DNA of 5,959 nucleotides from CAYGZA01 sp964354135 (GTDB lineage Bacteria > Planctomycetota > Planctomycetia > Pirellulales > Thermoguttaceae): NCBI GenBank assembly GCA_964354135.1, contig CAYGZA010000367.1, positions 1-5,959 of the forward strand, written 5' to 3'. This document shows positions 1-5,921 of the stretch, piece after piece (within the stretch, counting starts at the first letter, position 1; the number at the start of each line of letters is the position of its first letter). Position numbers and translations under genes: made by a program. The notes below the pieces were generated by a model. That model searched no databases. It had not been told where the DNA came from and saw only the letters and a list, made by a program, of their open reading frames with translations.

Positions 1-1656
1 GTGGATTTCCGCAATCGCCTCAAGGCGATCTGCGGTGCGGCGCGCCGCGTCGGGCCCGTCCATATTGTTTGGCGGATTGACGCAACCCGTGCCGCCGGCG
101 CCGGATTGCCCGACATGGTCAACCGGTCTTGTTCCCTCGCGCGACGCCTTCTCGATGATCCTATAGCGGATCTTGACGCCCGACGGTACGCCGTTCTCAT
201 AAGGCCCGACCGTGCCGACCATCTGTACGATGCCCCTGGTTCCTTCGTTGGTAATGAAGGCGTACACGGATGACGGGGCATGGCCGGTCGCGTAATTGGC
301 CCAGAGTGGGGACATCGTGTCCGGAGCCTCCATTTTGCCTGTGCCAAGACGTGTGAAGAAATCGTGCATATCCTTCCGCGTGACTTTCTCCCAGGTAGTG
401 TTGTCCAGCGCCATTTGACCAAGCCCGATGCACGTCAAGTGGCCGATGCCAGGCTTTGCGGGGTAGAGGAGGTCGATTCGCTGGTCCTTTGCCCAGCGGA
501 GGATCTCGTCACGAGGGTACACGACCCTGTTGTACTCCTTTGGCAGGGTGTACAACTTCCCCGTGTCGAGATCGATTCCACATTCCTTGCCTGACGTGTC
601 GGTGTACAGGATTCGCTCGACTTCCGGCCAGTCCCGATTCGCAGGCAACGCAGGCTTTTCCGCCGCGGCGTCCTCTCCCGTTCCGGTCGGGCCGGGTGGC
701 GCCTTGGCCTGCTGGGTACCGGCATCCTTCTCGACGATGCGGAACCTCACCTCGCCCGTTGTCAATGTGCCATGCCAAACACCCGCTACCGCCACTCGCT
801 TGCCGTTCTCCGATCGCATCGTTTCCAGCACACGTAGCGACCAGCGAGCCAGACAAGTCGTGCCCGGTTTGGCCTGGATGGCCGCGTATGCGCCCGAACG
901 CGCCTTCGTTGAAGCGCCTAGGCGGACGCGGGGAGACCAGTCGATTTCGGTGGCGTGACCAGGAGCGAGTCGGTACGTCACAGACCATCCGCCGCCGTAA
1001 CCGAACTGCTTCTCGACAGGAACGGGAATCGGCTCCTCGATGACAGCCCAATCCTCGGACTTGTTCTCAGAAGCACTCCCATATGTGAACAGGACCGGTT
1101 CCTTGCCACTGTTATGAACCACCAAGCGACGTACCACTTCCTCGCCATCTGCGTAGGCTTCCTTGGTCGGCTCGAAATAGCAGGCGGCGCGCAGGCCGTT
1201 GGGTGCAGCGGGTCCCCACGCGAGACGCTGCAGCTTCTCCTCTTCAATCGGCGCGCCGGGCTCTGGGTTGTCTGCGTCGGTGTGACGAAGATAAAGGGGT
1301 TTTGCACGGGGCCGCTGCGCATCGAGTTCGGCAGGCTCCAATGACTTGCGTGCGCCGACGGACTTAGCCGGTGGCGCGGGCCCCAAAAGGAACTCGACCC
1401 GCGTCACGCGACCGCCCTGGATCACTACTTCGCGGCGTTGCGATGCGTGGCCATCGAGTTCCACCTCGACGATCATCTTGGTCGCGTCGGGCGGGACGAG
1501 GAAGACCTTTGGGGCAGTACCCCCGGCTTTCCCATCGAGCTTGATTGTTCCCCCCGGCGGGGTTGTCTGCACGAACAACCGAGTGGTAGGCGTCTCGCGG
1601 GTCTGAACCTCGGCAGCAGCCCCCAACAACGTCAACGACAGCAGGATGGCGGACAT
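1..1656 (-). CDS. Secreted PEGA / beta-sandwich protein with planctomycete-type C-terminal domain (C-terminus off the left edge)
   Basis: The frame stays open from ATG at 1656 to base 1, giving 552 codons with no stop, so the gene is cut by the window edge. An in-frame TAA at 1671-1669 fixes the N-terminus. Residues 1-15 form a short hydrophobic signal-like segment ending AAA before E16, with no Lys or Arg in front. Residues 25-91 are a PEGA domain (TTPPG, IKLDGK, GTAPK). Residues about 142-308 resemble the beta-sandwich of the upstream neighbour (WGP..NGL.A, ADGEEV, VHNSGKEP). A proline/alanine linker (about 313-341) leads to a third domain (about 343-502) with DLDTGKLYTLP, EILRWAKDQRIDLLYP, NEGTRGIVQMVG and GVKIRYR. 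From memory, the last two motifs match the tails of many planctomycete secreted or M56/BlaR1-like proteins. At least 50 further residues follow. No catalytic motif is visible and the function is unknown. It lies 31 bp after the WD40 gene, so it is probably cotranscribed with it. The only Shine-Dalgarno candidate is a weak AAGAAG at 1670-1665. Confidence 0.88.
   Translation of the reverse strand, partial: MSAILLSLTLLGAAAEVQTRETPTTRLFVQTTPPGGTIKLDGKAGGTAPKVFLVPPDATKMIVEVELDGHASQRREVVIQGGRVTRVEFLLGPAPPAKSVGARKSLEPAELDAQRPRAKPLYLRHTDADNPEPGAPIEEEKLQRLAWGPAAPNGLRAACYFEPTKEAYADGEEVVRRLVVHNSGKEPVLFTYGSASENKSEDWAVIEEPIPVPVEKQFGYGGGWSVTYRLAPGHATEIDWSPRVRLGASTKARSGAYAAIQAKPGTTCLARWSLRVLETMRSENGKRVAVAGVWHGTLTTGEVRFRIVEKDAGTQQAKAPPGPTGTGEDAAAEKPALPANRDWPEVERILYTDTSGKECGIDLDTGKLYTLPKEYNRVVYPRDEILRWAKDQRIDLLYPAKPGIGHLTCIGLGQMALDNTTWEKVTRKDMHDFFTRLGTGKMEAPDTMSPLWANYATGHAPSSVYAFITNEGTRGIVQMVGTVGPYENGVPSGVKIRYRIIEKASREGTRPVDHVGQSGAGGTGCVNPPNNMDGPDAARRTADRLEAIAEIH
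701..716 (-). repeat. 16-bp perfect repeat in linker (copy 1)
   Basis: A 16-base identity with 3453-3468, in the same orientation and reading frame, encodes QQAKA in both genes and is followed by a similar P-x-P-T stretch. Here it lies after the beta-sandwich; in the WD40 gene it lies before the beta-sandwich. Confidence 0.7.
1384..1656 (-). repeat. Duplicated signal peptide + PEGA module, copy A
   Basis: These are the first 91 codons of the left-edge gene. A codon-by-codon comparison with 3473-3745 gives 38 base differences in 273 (86% identity) and 13 residue differences in 91 (86%), with no gaps. Eighteen of the 31 changed codons are synonymous. Similarity ends abruptly after codon 91 and does not clearly extend upstream of the ATG. 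Confidence 0.95.
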
Positions 1657-1687
1657 GAGCTTGGCTTCTTAGCTTCAGCCTAGATCA

Positions 1688-3745
1688 TCAACGCATATTC
1701 CAGAGTTCGACGCTCCCTTTTCCCTCCTTGCCCACTCCGCCGATCGCCAGCATGTGGCCTTGTGGCGCAAACGCGAAATCGTTCCATCGTCCGCCTTGGG
1801 AGAAGTCGGCCGGTCGGATTTCGTGCTTCATCGTCCCTGTTTCTGTGTCTAAGAACCGGATCGATTGGCCACCGCAAAGCACCGCGACACTTCTTCCATC
1901 GGGCGAGAATGCCGCCGGTTTCGGCCAATCGGGGATCGTTTGCTGCCATTCCACGATGCCCGACGCTGTGTGAGCGAGAGTCACAGTACCTGTGGCAGCA
2001 TCCTTGTCTTTGTCCTTGTCAAGACTCAGCGAACCGATCGCCACCGAGTTGCTGTCCGGCGAAAATGCGATAGAGCGTGCGCCGGCGTTAGCGTTTGTCG
2101 TAATGGTGCGAATCTTCGTTCCGGTATGGGGATTCCAAATATTCGTCCCAGATTCCCGGTCGTTCAGCCACAGTCCGGCGCTCGCCAACAGGTTCCCGTC
2201 CGGAGAAAAGGCGACGGCGTTTGCATGGCTATGCCCAACCAGACCATGTTTGAGCGTCCCGGTTCTTACTTCCCACACTTTCAGCCGGCCGGGACCTGTG
2301 GCGGTAAATGGCTCCTGCGGTAGGTCGCCCGACTCGCGAGCGACGTCTTCAAACGACGCGCCGCACGTGGCTAGAAGAGTGCCGTCGGGGGAGAATGCGA
2401 GCGAGCCGACGCGCCCCATCGCGCGCCTTAGGGACTTCCTGTTCTCCGGGGCCTCCTTGTCCGCGAGCTTCGCTTGTTCATCGTCCAGCGACCGTACAAG
2501 CTGGCCCGTCCGTGTGTTGAACAACTTCACCTGGCCGATGCCGGTCCCCACAGCCACCACGTTTCCATCAGGCGAAAGCGAGAGAGCCAATACTTCGGAC
2601 TGGGAGAGACGTTCGGTCGCGGCGAGGACGGCGTCTTCATCGCTGGTCGTGAGCTTCAGCGAGACAACGACCTTCCCCGTGTCGGCATCGAGGATTTTGA
2701 CGGTCGGCCGCCAGGTGTCGGCCACCCTGCTGCGCCCCGGTTGATCGTTGCCCACGGCGATCAACTTCCCGTCCGGAGGGCAGGCGATGGTGCCCACGCG
2801 CACGCCGGGATCGAAGCGGCGCACGCGCTCGATCGCCGGCCCGGACGTCGCTTTCGCGGGCGCGGCCTTGGCCGGTGCGACGTCAACGGTCACCGGCGCG
2901 GTTTCAAGGTCGCCTTGCCAATCCTCAGGGTAACGGGGCGGCCCCCCCGGGCGGCCCTCGACGACGTCCGGGAAGTGCAACCGGTAGCGGACAGTGTAGC
3001 GCCCGGGCTTGACCTTGACGTAGTTGCCGACGGGATGCCAGACTCTCTTCTCGTCGGCATCTTCGGCGACAAAAGCCAAGCTGGCGCTATGGAAAAGTGC
3101 GCTGTCGCCCGGCTCCAATAAGTTCCGCTGGATCAGCGTTTCCCCGGTATACATGACGTGCCGCACGGGGATTTGCCGACCTCGTTCATCCTCAATCGTG
3201 ATCGTGGAGTCCTGCCGCCAGCTTCCGCCAGCGAGGTAGATTGACTTGTCCGACGCGTTGCGGATGTGGAAACGCACTTTGATCCGCTCTCCCAGCGTGA
3301 ACCCACCGCTGCCGGGGTTGAGTTCCAGTGCCGCTTGCAGGCCCTTCGTCACCGGGCCGAAAGTCGTTTTGACCCGCGCGGCGTCCGCGGTGTTCGACAT
3401 GGTTTCTGACTTAGCCGTCGTCGTTTTCTCTTGTGGAGTCGGTGCAGGTATGGCCTTGGCCTGCTGGGACGCCAACTGGAACTCGATCCGCGTCACCCGA
3501 CCGCCCTGGATTGTCACCTCGCGGCGCTGCGATGCGTGGCCGTCGAGTTCGACCTCGACGACCATCTTGTTGGCGTCGGGCGGGACGAGGAACACCTTTG
3601 GGGCGGTGCCCTCGGCTTTCCCGTCCAGCTTGATCGCGGCCCCCGGCGGGGTTGTCTGCACGAACAACCGCGTGGTGGGCACCTCGCGCGTCTGAATCTC
3701 GGCAGCAGCACCCAAGAACACTAACGACAGCAAGATGGGGGACAT
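1688..3745 (-). CDS. Secreted PEGA / beta-sandwich / seven-bladed WD40 propeller protein
   Basis: This is a 685-residue protein. The ATG is fixed by an in-frame TAA two codons upstream (3751-3749) and by a strong AGGAGG seven bases before it. Residues 1-15 are a short uncharged signal-like segment (AAA before E16). Residues 25-91 are a PEGA domain (TTPPGAAIKLDGK, GTAPK, ELDGH). A linker with QQAKA and PAPT follows (94-120). Residues about 125-290 form a beta-sandwich seen in planctomycete secreted proteins (FGPVTKGLQA, LGERIKV, RNASDKS, VKPGRYTVRY). After an Ala/Lys/Pro linker come seven WD40-like blades, near 317, 384, 445, 507, 556, 609 and 653. Each carries a form of AFSPDG.LLA and most end in a 'vW....G' turn; the last ends at the C-terminus (VELWNMR). 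Propellers of this kind are usually protein-binding scaffolds; no enzyme motif is seen. Blade 5 contains DKDKDKD (576-582). The stop is a tandem TGA TGA. Probably the first gene of a leftward operon. Confidence 0.93.
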   Translation of the reverse strand: MSPILLSLVFLGAAAEIQTREVPTTRLFVQTTPPGAAIKLDGKAEGTAPKVFLVPPDANKMVVEVELDGHASQRREVTIQGGRVTRIEFQLASQQAKAIPAPTPQEKTTTAKSETMSNTADAARVKTTFGPVTKGLQAALELNPGSGGFTLGERIKVRFHIRNASDKSIYLAGGSWRQDSTITIEDERGRQIPVRHVMYTGETLIQRNLLEPGDSALFHSASLAFVAEDADEKRVWHPVGNYVKVKPGRYTVRYRLHFPDVVEGRPGGPPRYPEDWQGDLETAPVTVDVAPAKAAPAKATSGPAIERVRRFDPGVRVGTIACPPDGKLIAVGNDQPGRSRVADTWRPTVKILDADTGKVVVSLKLTTSDEDAVLAATERLSQSEVLALSLSPDGNVVAVGTGIGQVKLFNTRTGQLVRSLDDEQAKLADKEAPENRKSLRRAMGRVGSLAFSPDGTLLATCGASFEDVARESGDLPQEPFTATGPGRLKVWEVRTGTLKHGLVGHSHANAVAFSPDGNLLASAGLWLNDRESGTNIWNPHTGTKIRTITTNANAGARSIAFSPDSNSVAIGSLSLDKDKDKDAATGTVTLAHTASGIVEWQQTIPDWPKPAAFSPDGRSVAVLCGGQSIRFLDTETGTMKHEIRPADFSQGGRWNDFAFAPQGHMLAIGGVGKEGKGSVELWNMR
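3453..3468 (-). repeat. 16-bp perfect repeat in linker (copy 2)
   Basis: Partner of 701-716. It encodes the QQAKA of the linker directly after the PEGA module of the WD40 protein. Confidence 0.7.
3473..3745 (-). repeat. Duplicated signal peptide + PEGA module, copy B
   Basis: This is the partner of copy A at 1384-1656, in the same orientation, and forms codons 1-91 of the WD40 gene. The core IKLDGK, APKVFLVPPDA, VEVELDGHASQRREV and IQGGRVTR stretches are unchanged or nearly so between copies, while the signal-peptide core differs at three of the first ten residues. Confidence 0.95.
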
Positions 3746-3752
3746 GGGTTAA

Positions 3753-3758
3753 CCTCCT
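3753..3758 (-). promoter_or_regulatory. Shine-Dalgarno site of the WD40 gene
   Basis: A perfect AGGAGG on the minus strand is separated from the ATG at 3745 by seven bases. It confirms the start and is the strongest ribosome-binding site in the window; the other genes have weaker or shorter ones. Confidence 0.85.
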
Positions 3759-3817
3759 CACGTCAGTCTAAAGGCACGTGGCCAGTGTGGAAAGCGCGTC
3801 CTGGACCACTACCGAGT

Positions 3818-3829
3818 CTTCGCGCGAAG
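3818..3829. promoter_or_regulatory. 12-bp perfect palindrome, possible operator
   Basis: CTTCGCGCGAAG equals its own reverse complement and lies 73 bp upstream of the WD40 start and about 175 bp upstream of the sigma start. The position would suit a dimeric regulator acting on either promoter. It is short and GC-rich, so chance occurrence is possible. Confidence 0.3.
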
Positions 3830-3852
3830 GCGCCGCAATCTGTCGCGCATTC

Positions 3853-3881
3853 TTGGAAAACCGTCCGGAGGGTTGTAGACT
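3853..3881 (+). promoter_or_regulatory. Weak sigma70-like promoter candidate for the sigma-kinase operon
   Basis: TTGGAA (3853-3858) and TAGACT (3876-3881) are 17 bases apart, and each matches four of six consensus positions. The predicted leader to ATG 4005 would be about 115-120 bases. Planctomycete promoters are poorly characterised and this could be chance. Confidence 0.2.
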
Positions 3882-4004
3882 CGATGCTGAGGTGTGAAGC
3901 ACTTGGACCGCCCAGACGGTGCGAGACTGATGGGGGGCACGGGAAGTCGAAGACACCGACAGGGTCCGTCGCGTTTGACGCAAGGTGTTTAGTCTTTGGT
4001 ACTT

Positions 4005-4703
4005 ATGAGCACGACTCAGGCTACGCTGCTGGAGCGACTTCGGGATGGCTCGGCCGTGCTGGCGTGGGAGGAATTCTTCCAGCGGTATGGCCGGGCGGTC
4101 TATGCCCTGGCGCGGAGTCGCGGGTGCAGCGAGCATACCGCGGACGAGGTGGTCCAGGAGGTGATACTCGCGATCTTCGAGCAGCAGGAGGTGTTTGAGT
4201 ACGACCCGAGCCGCGGACGGTTCCGGGATTGGCTGGCGGCCGTGGTGCGCAATGTGGTCGCGACGCGACGCCGCCGCCCGTCCGAACGAGTCCGCGGCGA
4301 GGGTGGCGACAGTGAGATGGGGACCGAGCCGGAGGCAGCGGATGCGTCGCCGGAGGCGGGCTTGGAGGCGGCGTTCGAGCAGGCGATGCTGATGGTTCTC
4401 TTGGCTGTCGTTCGGCAGGAGGTAGCTCCGGAAACGTACCAGGCCTTCGAACTGGTGACCCTCCACGAGTTGCCCGGGCGTGAGGTGGCCAAGATAACCG
4501 GACTGAGCCGCAACGCCGTTTATCTGGCCCGGCGGCGCGTGCTGCGGAGGCTCCGCGATTTGGGGGCGCCCTACGTCGAAGACGGACGGCTTGGCGAGCG
4601 CGTCAAAGAGGCCCTGGCGTCGTTGCCGGACGACGTGGCCCACGCGGCCATGAGCGTGCAGATCGAAAGGACGATGCGCAGTCGAGGGGAGTTGCCCCAA
4701 TGA
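4005..4703 (+). CDS. ECF-type RNA polymerase sigma factor, kinase-associated
   Basis: This is a 232-residue sigma70-family factor with only regions 2 and 4. Region 2 spans about residues 6-90, with DEVVQEVILAIF (core RNA polymerase binding, 2.2) and RFRDWLAAVVRNVVATRRRR (-10 recognition, 2.3/2.4). An acidic, Ala-rich spacer follows (98-125). Region 4 spans about 137-185 and has a helix-turn-helix in REVAKITGLSRNAVYLARRRV (-35 recognition). A tail of about 46 residues extends past region 4. No anti-sigma gene is adjacent; instead the stop overlaps the start of a Ser/Thr kinase gene (ATGA, 4700-4703). From memory, this matches the planctomycete ECF groups linked to protein kinases. ATG 4005 is chosen because MSTTQATLLERLR is the usual N-terminus of such proteins. 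A TTG at 3996 would add three residues and has a better-spaced AAGGTG (3982-3987). Target promoters cannot be predicted from this window. Confidence 0.93.
   Translation: MSTTQATLLERLRDGSAVLAWEEFFQRYGRAVYALARSRGCSEHTADEVVQEVILAIFEQQEVFEYDPSRGRFRDWLAAVVRNVVATRRRRPSERVRGEGGDSEMGTEPEAADASPEAGLEAAFEQAMLMVLLAVVRQEVAPETYQAFELVTLHELPGREVAKITGLSRNAVYLARRRVLRRLRDLGAPYVEDGRLGERVKEALASLPDDVAHAAMSVQIERTMRSRGELPQ
4700..4703 (+). other. ATGA stop-start overlap (sigma factor / kinase)
   Basis: The kinase ATG (4700-4702) overlaps the sigma factor TGA (4701-4703), a classic arrangement for translational coupling. It implies that the two proteins are made together in linked amounts. Confidence 0.9.
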
Positions 4704-5902
4704 ACAGTCCTTCGCAAGACCCATCCGACCGGCCTGGGACACCCGAAGTGCCGGATTTTGACCTCATCCGCCTGATTGGCGAGGGCGCTTTTGGGACGGT
4801 GTGGCTGGCGTCCAACCAGACCACCGGGCGGCTCCGCGCCGTGAAGGTGATTCCTTTGCGGAGTGCCAGCGAGGGAAGTCCGGCGCGGCGGGAGATCGTG
4901 TCGCTGAAGCACCTTGAGGCGCACATCGAGGATCAACACCCCAACCTGCTGACGATCTCTCACGTGGGCAGAACGGCAGAGCACTTGTTCTACGTGATGG
5001 ACTTGGCGGATGACCTATCCGGGGCGGCGGCTTCCGCGGATGCGAGCTACCGGCCGGCCACGATGGAGCGGCGACTGGAGGGCGGACCCTTGCCCGCCGA
5101 CGACTGCCTCGCGCTCGCCCGGCAGCTTCTTGCCGGACTGGCCGTGCTGCACGAGGCCGGAATGGTCCACCGCGACGTGAAGCCGGCCAACTGCCTGTTC
5201 GTCGGCGGCCAGTTGAAGGTAGCGGACTTCGGGCTGTTGACCGAGGATGGGCCTCTTGTCTCCAGCCTTGGGACTCGGCGCTACATGCCGCCTGATGGCC
5301 GGATGGACGCCAAGGCCGACGTGTACGCTGCCGGGCTGGTGATCTACCAGATGCTGACCGGTCTGCCGGCGGAGAGTTTTCCCAGTCTGGGGGCTCGGGC
5401 CCGGGAGATCGCCGCCAATCCCGTGTTGCAGAGGCTCAACCGAGTGAGCCTCCGCGCCGCCCAGCGGGACCCGATGAAGCGGTTTCAAGACGCGGGTGAA
5501 ACGCTTGCCGAATTGGAGGCATCGGCGTCGCGGCGGCGATTCGGGCGGCGGATTTTGGTTTGGGCTGCGGGCGTTGTGCTGGCAGTGTTCGTCGTCGGCG
5601 CAGTTCTTTGGCGGACGGTGCCCAGGCAGCAACCGAGCGTCACGAAAGCGACGGCACCACCCGAGGTGGAGGTGAACTTCCTGACCGAGCCCTATTACGA
5701 CGCCACGATCTATCTGGACGGCAAATTGCTTGTGAATTCCGACGGCAAACCCTATGCCACTCCCTGTACAATTCCGAACGTTCCCACAGGCGAGCATCAC
5801 GTGGTCTTCAAGCACGCTGGGTACGAGGACCTGGACGCAGGGCGAATCGACTTCAGCAGGGCCCGCGAGGTCGATGCCCGATGGCCCGACGCTGCGCGGT
5901 AG
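4700..5902 (+). CDS. Transmembrane Ser/Thr protein kinase with external PEGA-like domain
   Basis: This is a 400-residue Hanks-type kinase. Visible elements are the glycine loop GEGAFGTV (27-34), the ATP lysine K49, the probable helix-C glutamate E65, HRDVKPAN (157-164) with catalytic D159 and N164, DFG (176-178), GTRRYMPPDG (191-200) in place of the usual GT..Y.APE, DVYAAG (207-212) and DPMKRF (257-262). All catalytic residues are present, so it should be active. Residues 101-131 form an insert after the hinge (LADD...Y), typical, as I recall, of a planctomycete/verrucomicrobial kinase subfamily ending in PPEG; here that Glu is Asp199. Residues 278-284 are basic and 285-303 form one membrane helix, placing the kinase in the cytoplasm. 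Residues 322-395 resemble a PEGA domain (ATIYLDGK, ATPCTIPNVPTGEH, HAGYEDL) outside the membrane, probably the sensing or anchoring part. It likely acts with the overlapping sigma factor, possibly by phosphorylating it (inference). Confidence 0.94.
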   Translation: MNSPSQDPSDRPGTPEVPDFDLIRLIGEGAFGTVWLASNQTTGRLRAVKVIPLRSASEGSPARREIVSLKHLEAHIEDQHPNLLTISHVGRTAEHLFYVMDLADDLSGAAASADASYRPATMERRLEGGPLPADDCLALARQLLAGLAVLHEAGMVHRDVKPANCLFVGGQLKVADFGLLTEDGPLVSSLGTRRYMPPDGRMDAKADVYAAGLVIYQMLTGLPAESFPSLGARAREIAANPVLQRLNRVSLRAAQRDPMKRFQDAGETLAELEASASRRRFGRRILVWAAGVVLAVFVVGAVLWRTVPRQQPSVTKATAPPEVEVNFLTEPYYDATIYLDGKLLVNSDGKPYATPCTIPNVPTGEHHVVFKHAGYEDLDAGRIDFSRAREVDARWPDAAR

Positions 5903-5910
5903 GTCGCGAA

Positions 5911-5916
5911 AGGGGA
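5911..5916 (+). promoter_or_regulatory. Shine-Dalgarno site of the right-edge gene
   Basis: AGGGGA lies five bases before ATG 5922, supporting that start in the 19-bp gap after the kinase stop. Confidence 0.65.
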
Positions 5917-5921
5917 CGGCA

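Larger units (their letters stand above)
3746..4004. other. Divergent intergenic region between the two gene groups
   Basis: About 259 bp separates the outward-facing WD40 and sigma factor genes, so both promoters should be here. It holds the AGGAGG of the WD40 gene, a 12-bp perfect palindrome (3818-3829) and a weak housekeeping-type promoter candidate on the plus strand (3853-3881). No convincing small gene is visible. Open frames crossing it are continuations of antisense or out-of-frame reading of the sigma gene. Confidence 0.8.

Noticed and set aside
195..215. Possible frameshift in the left-edge gene near codon 485
   Set aside because: An apparent frame change seen on first reading disappeared on rechecking base by base; the frame runs to base 1 and gives exactly 552 codons.
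1..594. Plus-strand open frames at the left edge (1-273 and 280-594)
   Set aside because: The minus strand is open without interruption through the whole region with recognisable motifs (GIVQMVG, VKIRYR), so these are out-of-frame readings.
1657..1687. Terminator or promoter between the two leftward genes
   Set aside because: The 31-bp gap has no stem followed by a T run and is too short for a convincing independent promoter; cotranscription is simpler.
1992..2744. 250-codon open frame on the plus strand inside the WD40 gene
   Set aside because: It is antisense to clear WD40 repeats; its repeated 'FPSGE' stretches are just the reverse reading of the repeated SPDG codons.
3971..3981. GCGT-TTG-ACGC hairpin before the sigma factor start
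   Set aside because: Four-base arms are too short to support as an operator or terminator in GC-rich DNA.
3975..4003. TTGACG with a downstream TACTTA-like -10 just before the sigma factor gene
   Set aside because: It would start transcription inside or after the ATG at 4005, and the -10 match is poor.
3768..4742. 324-codon open frame on the minus strand across the sigma factor gene
   Set aside because: It is antisense to a well-supported sigma factor, its product is rich in Arg, His and Gln with no recognisable domain, and such frames are expected opposite GC-rich genes with G/C third positions.
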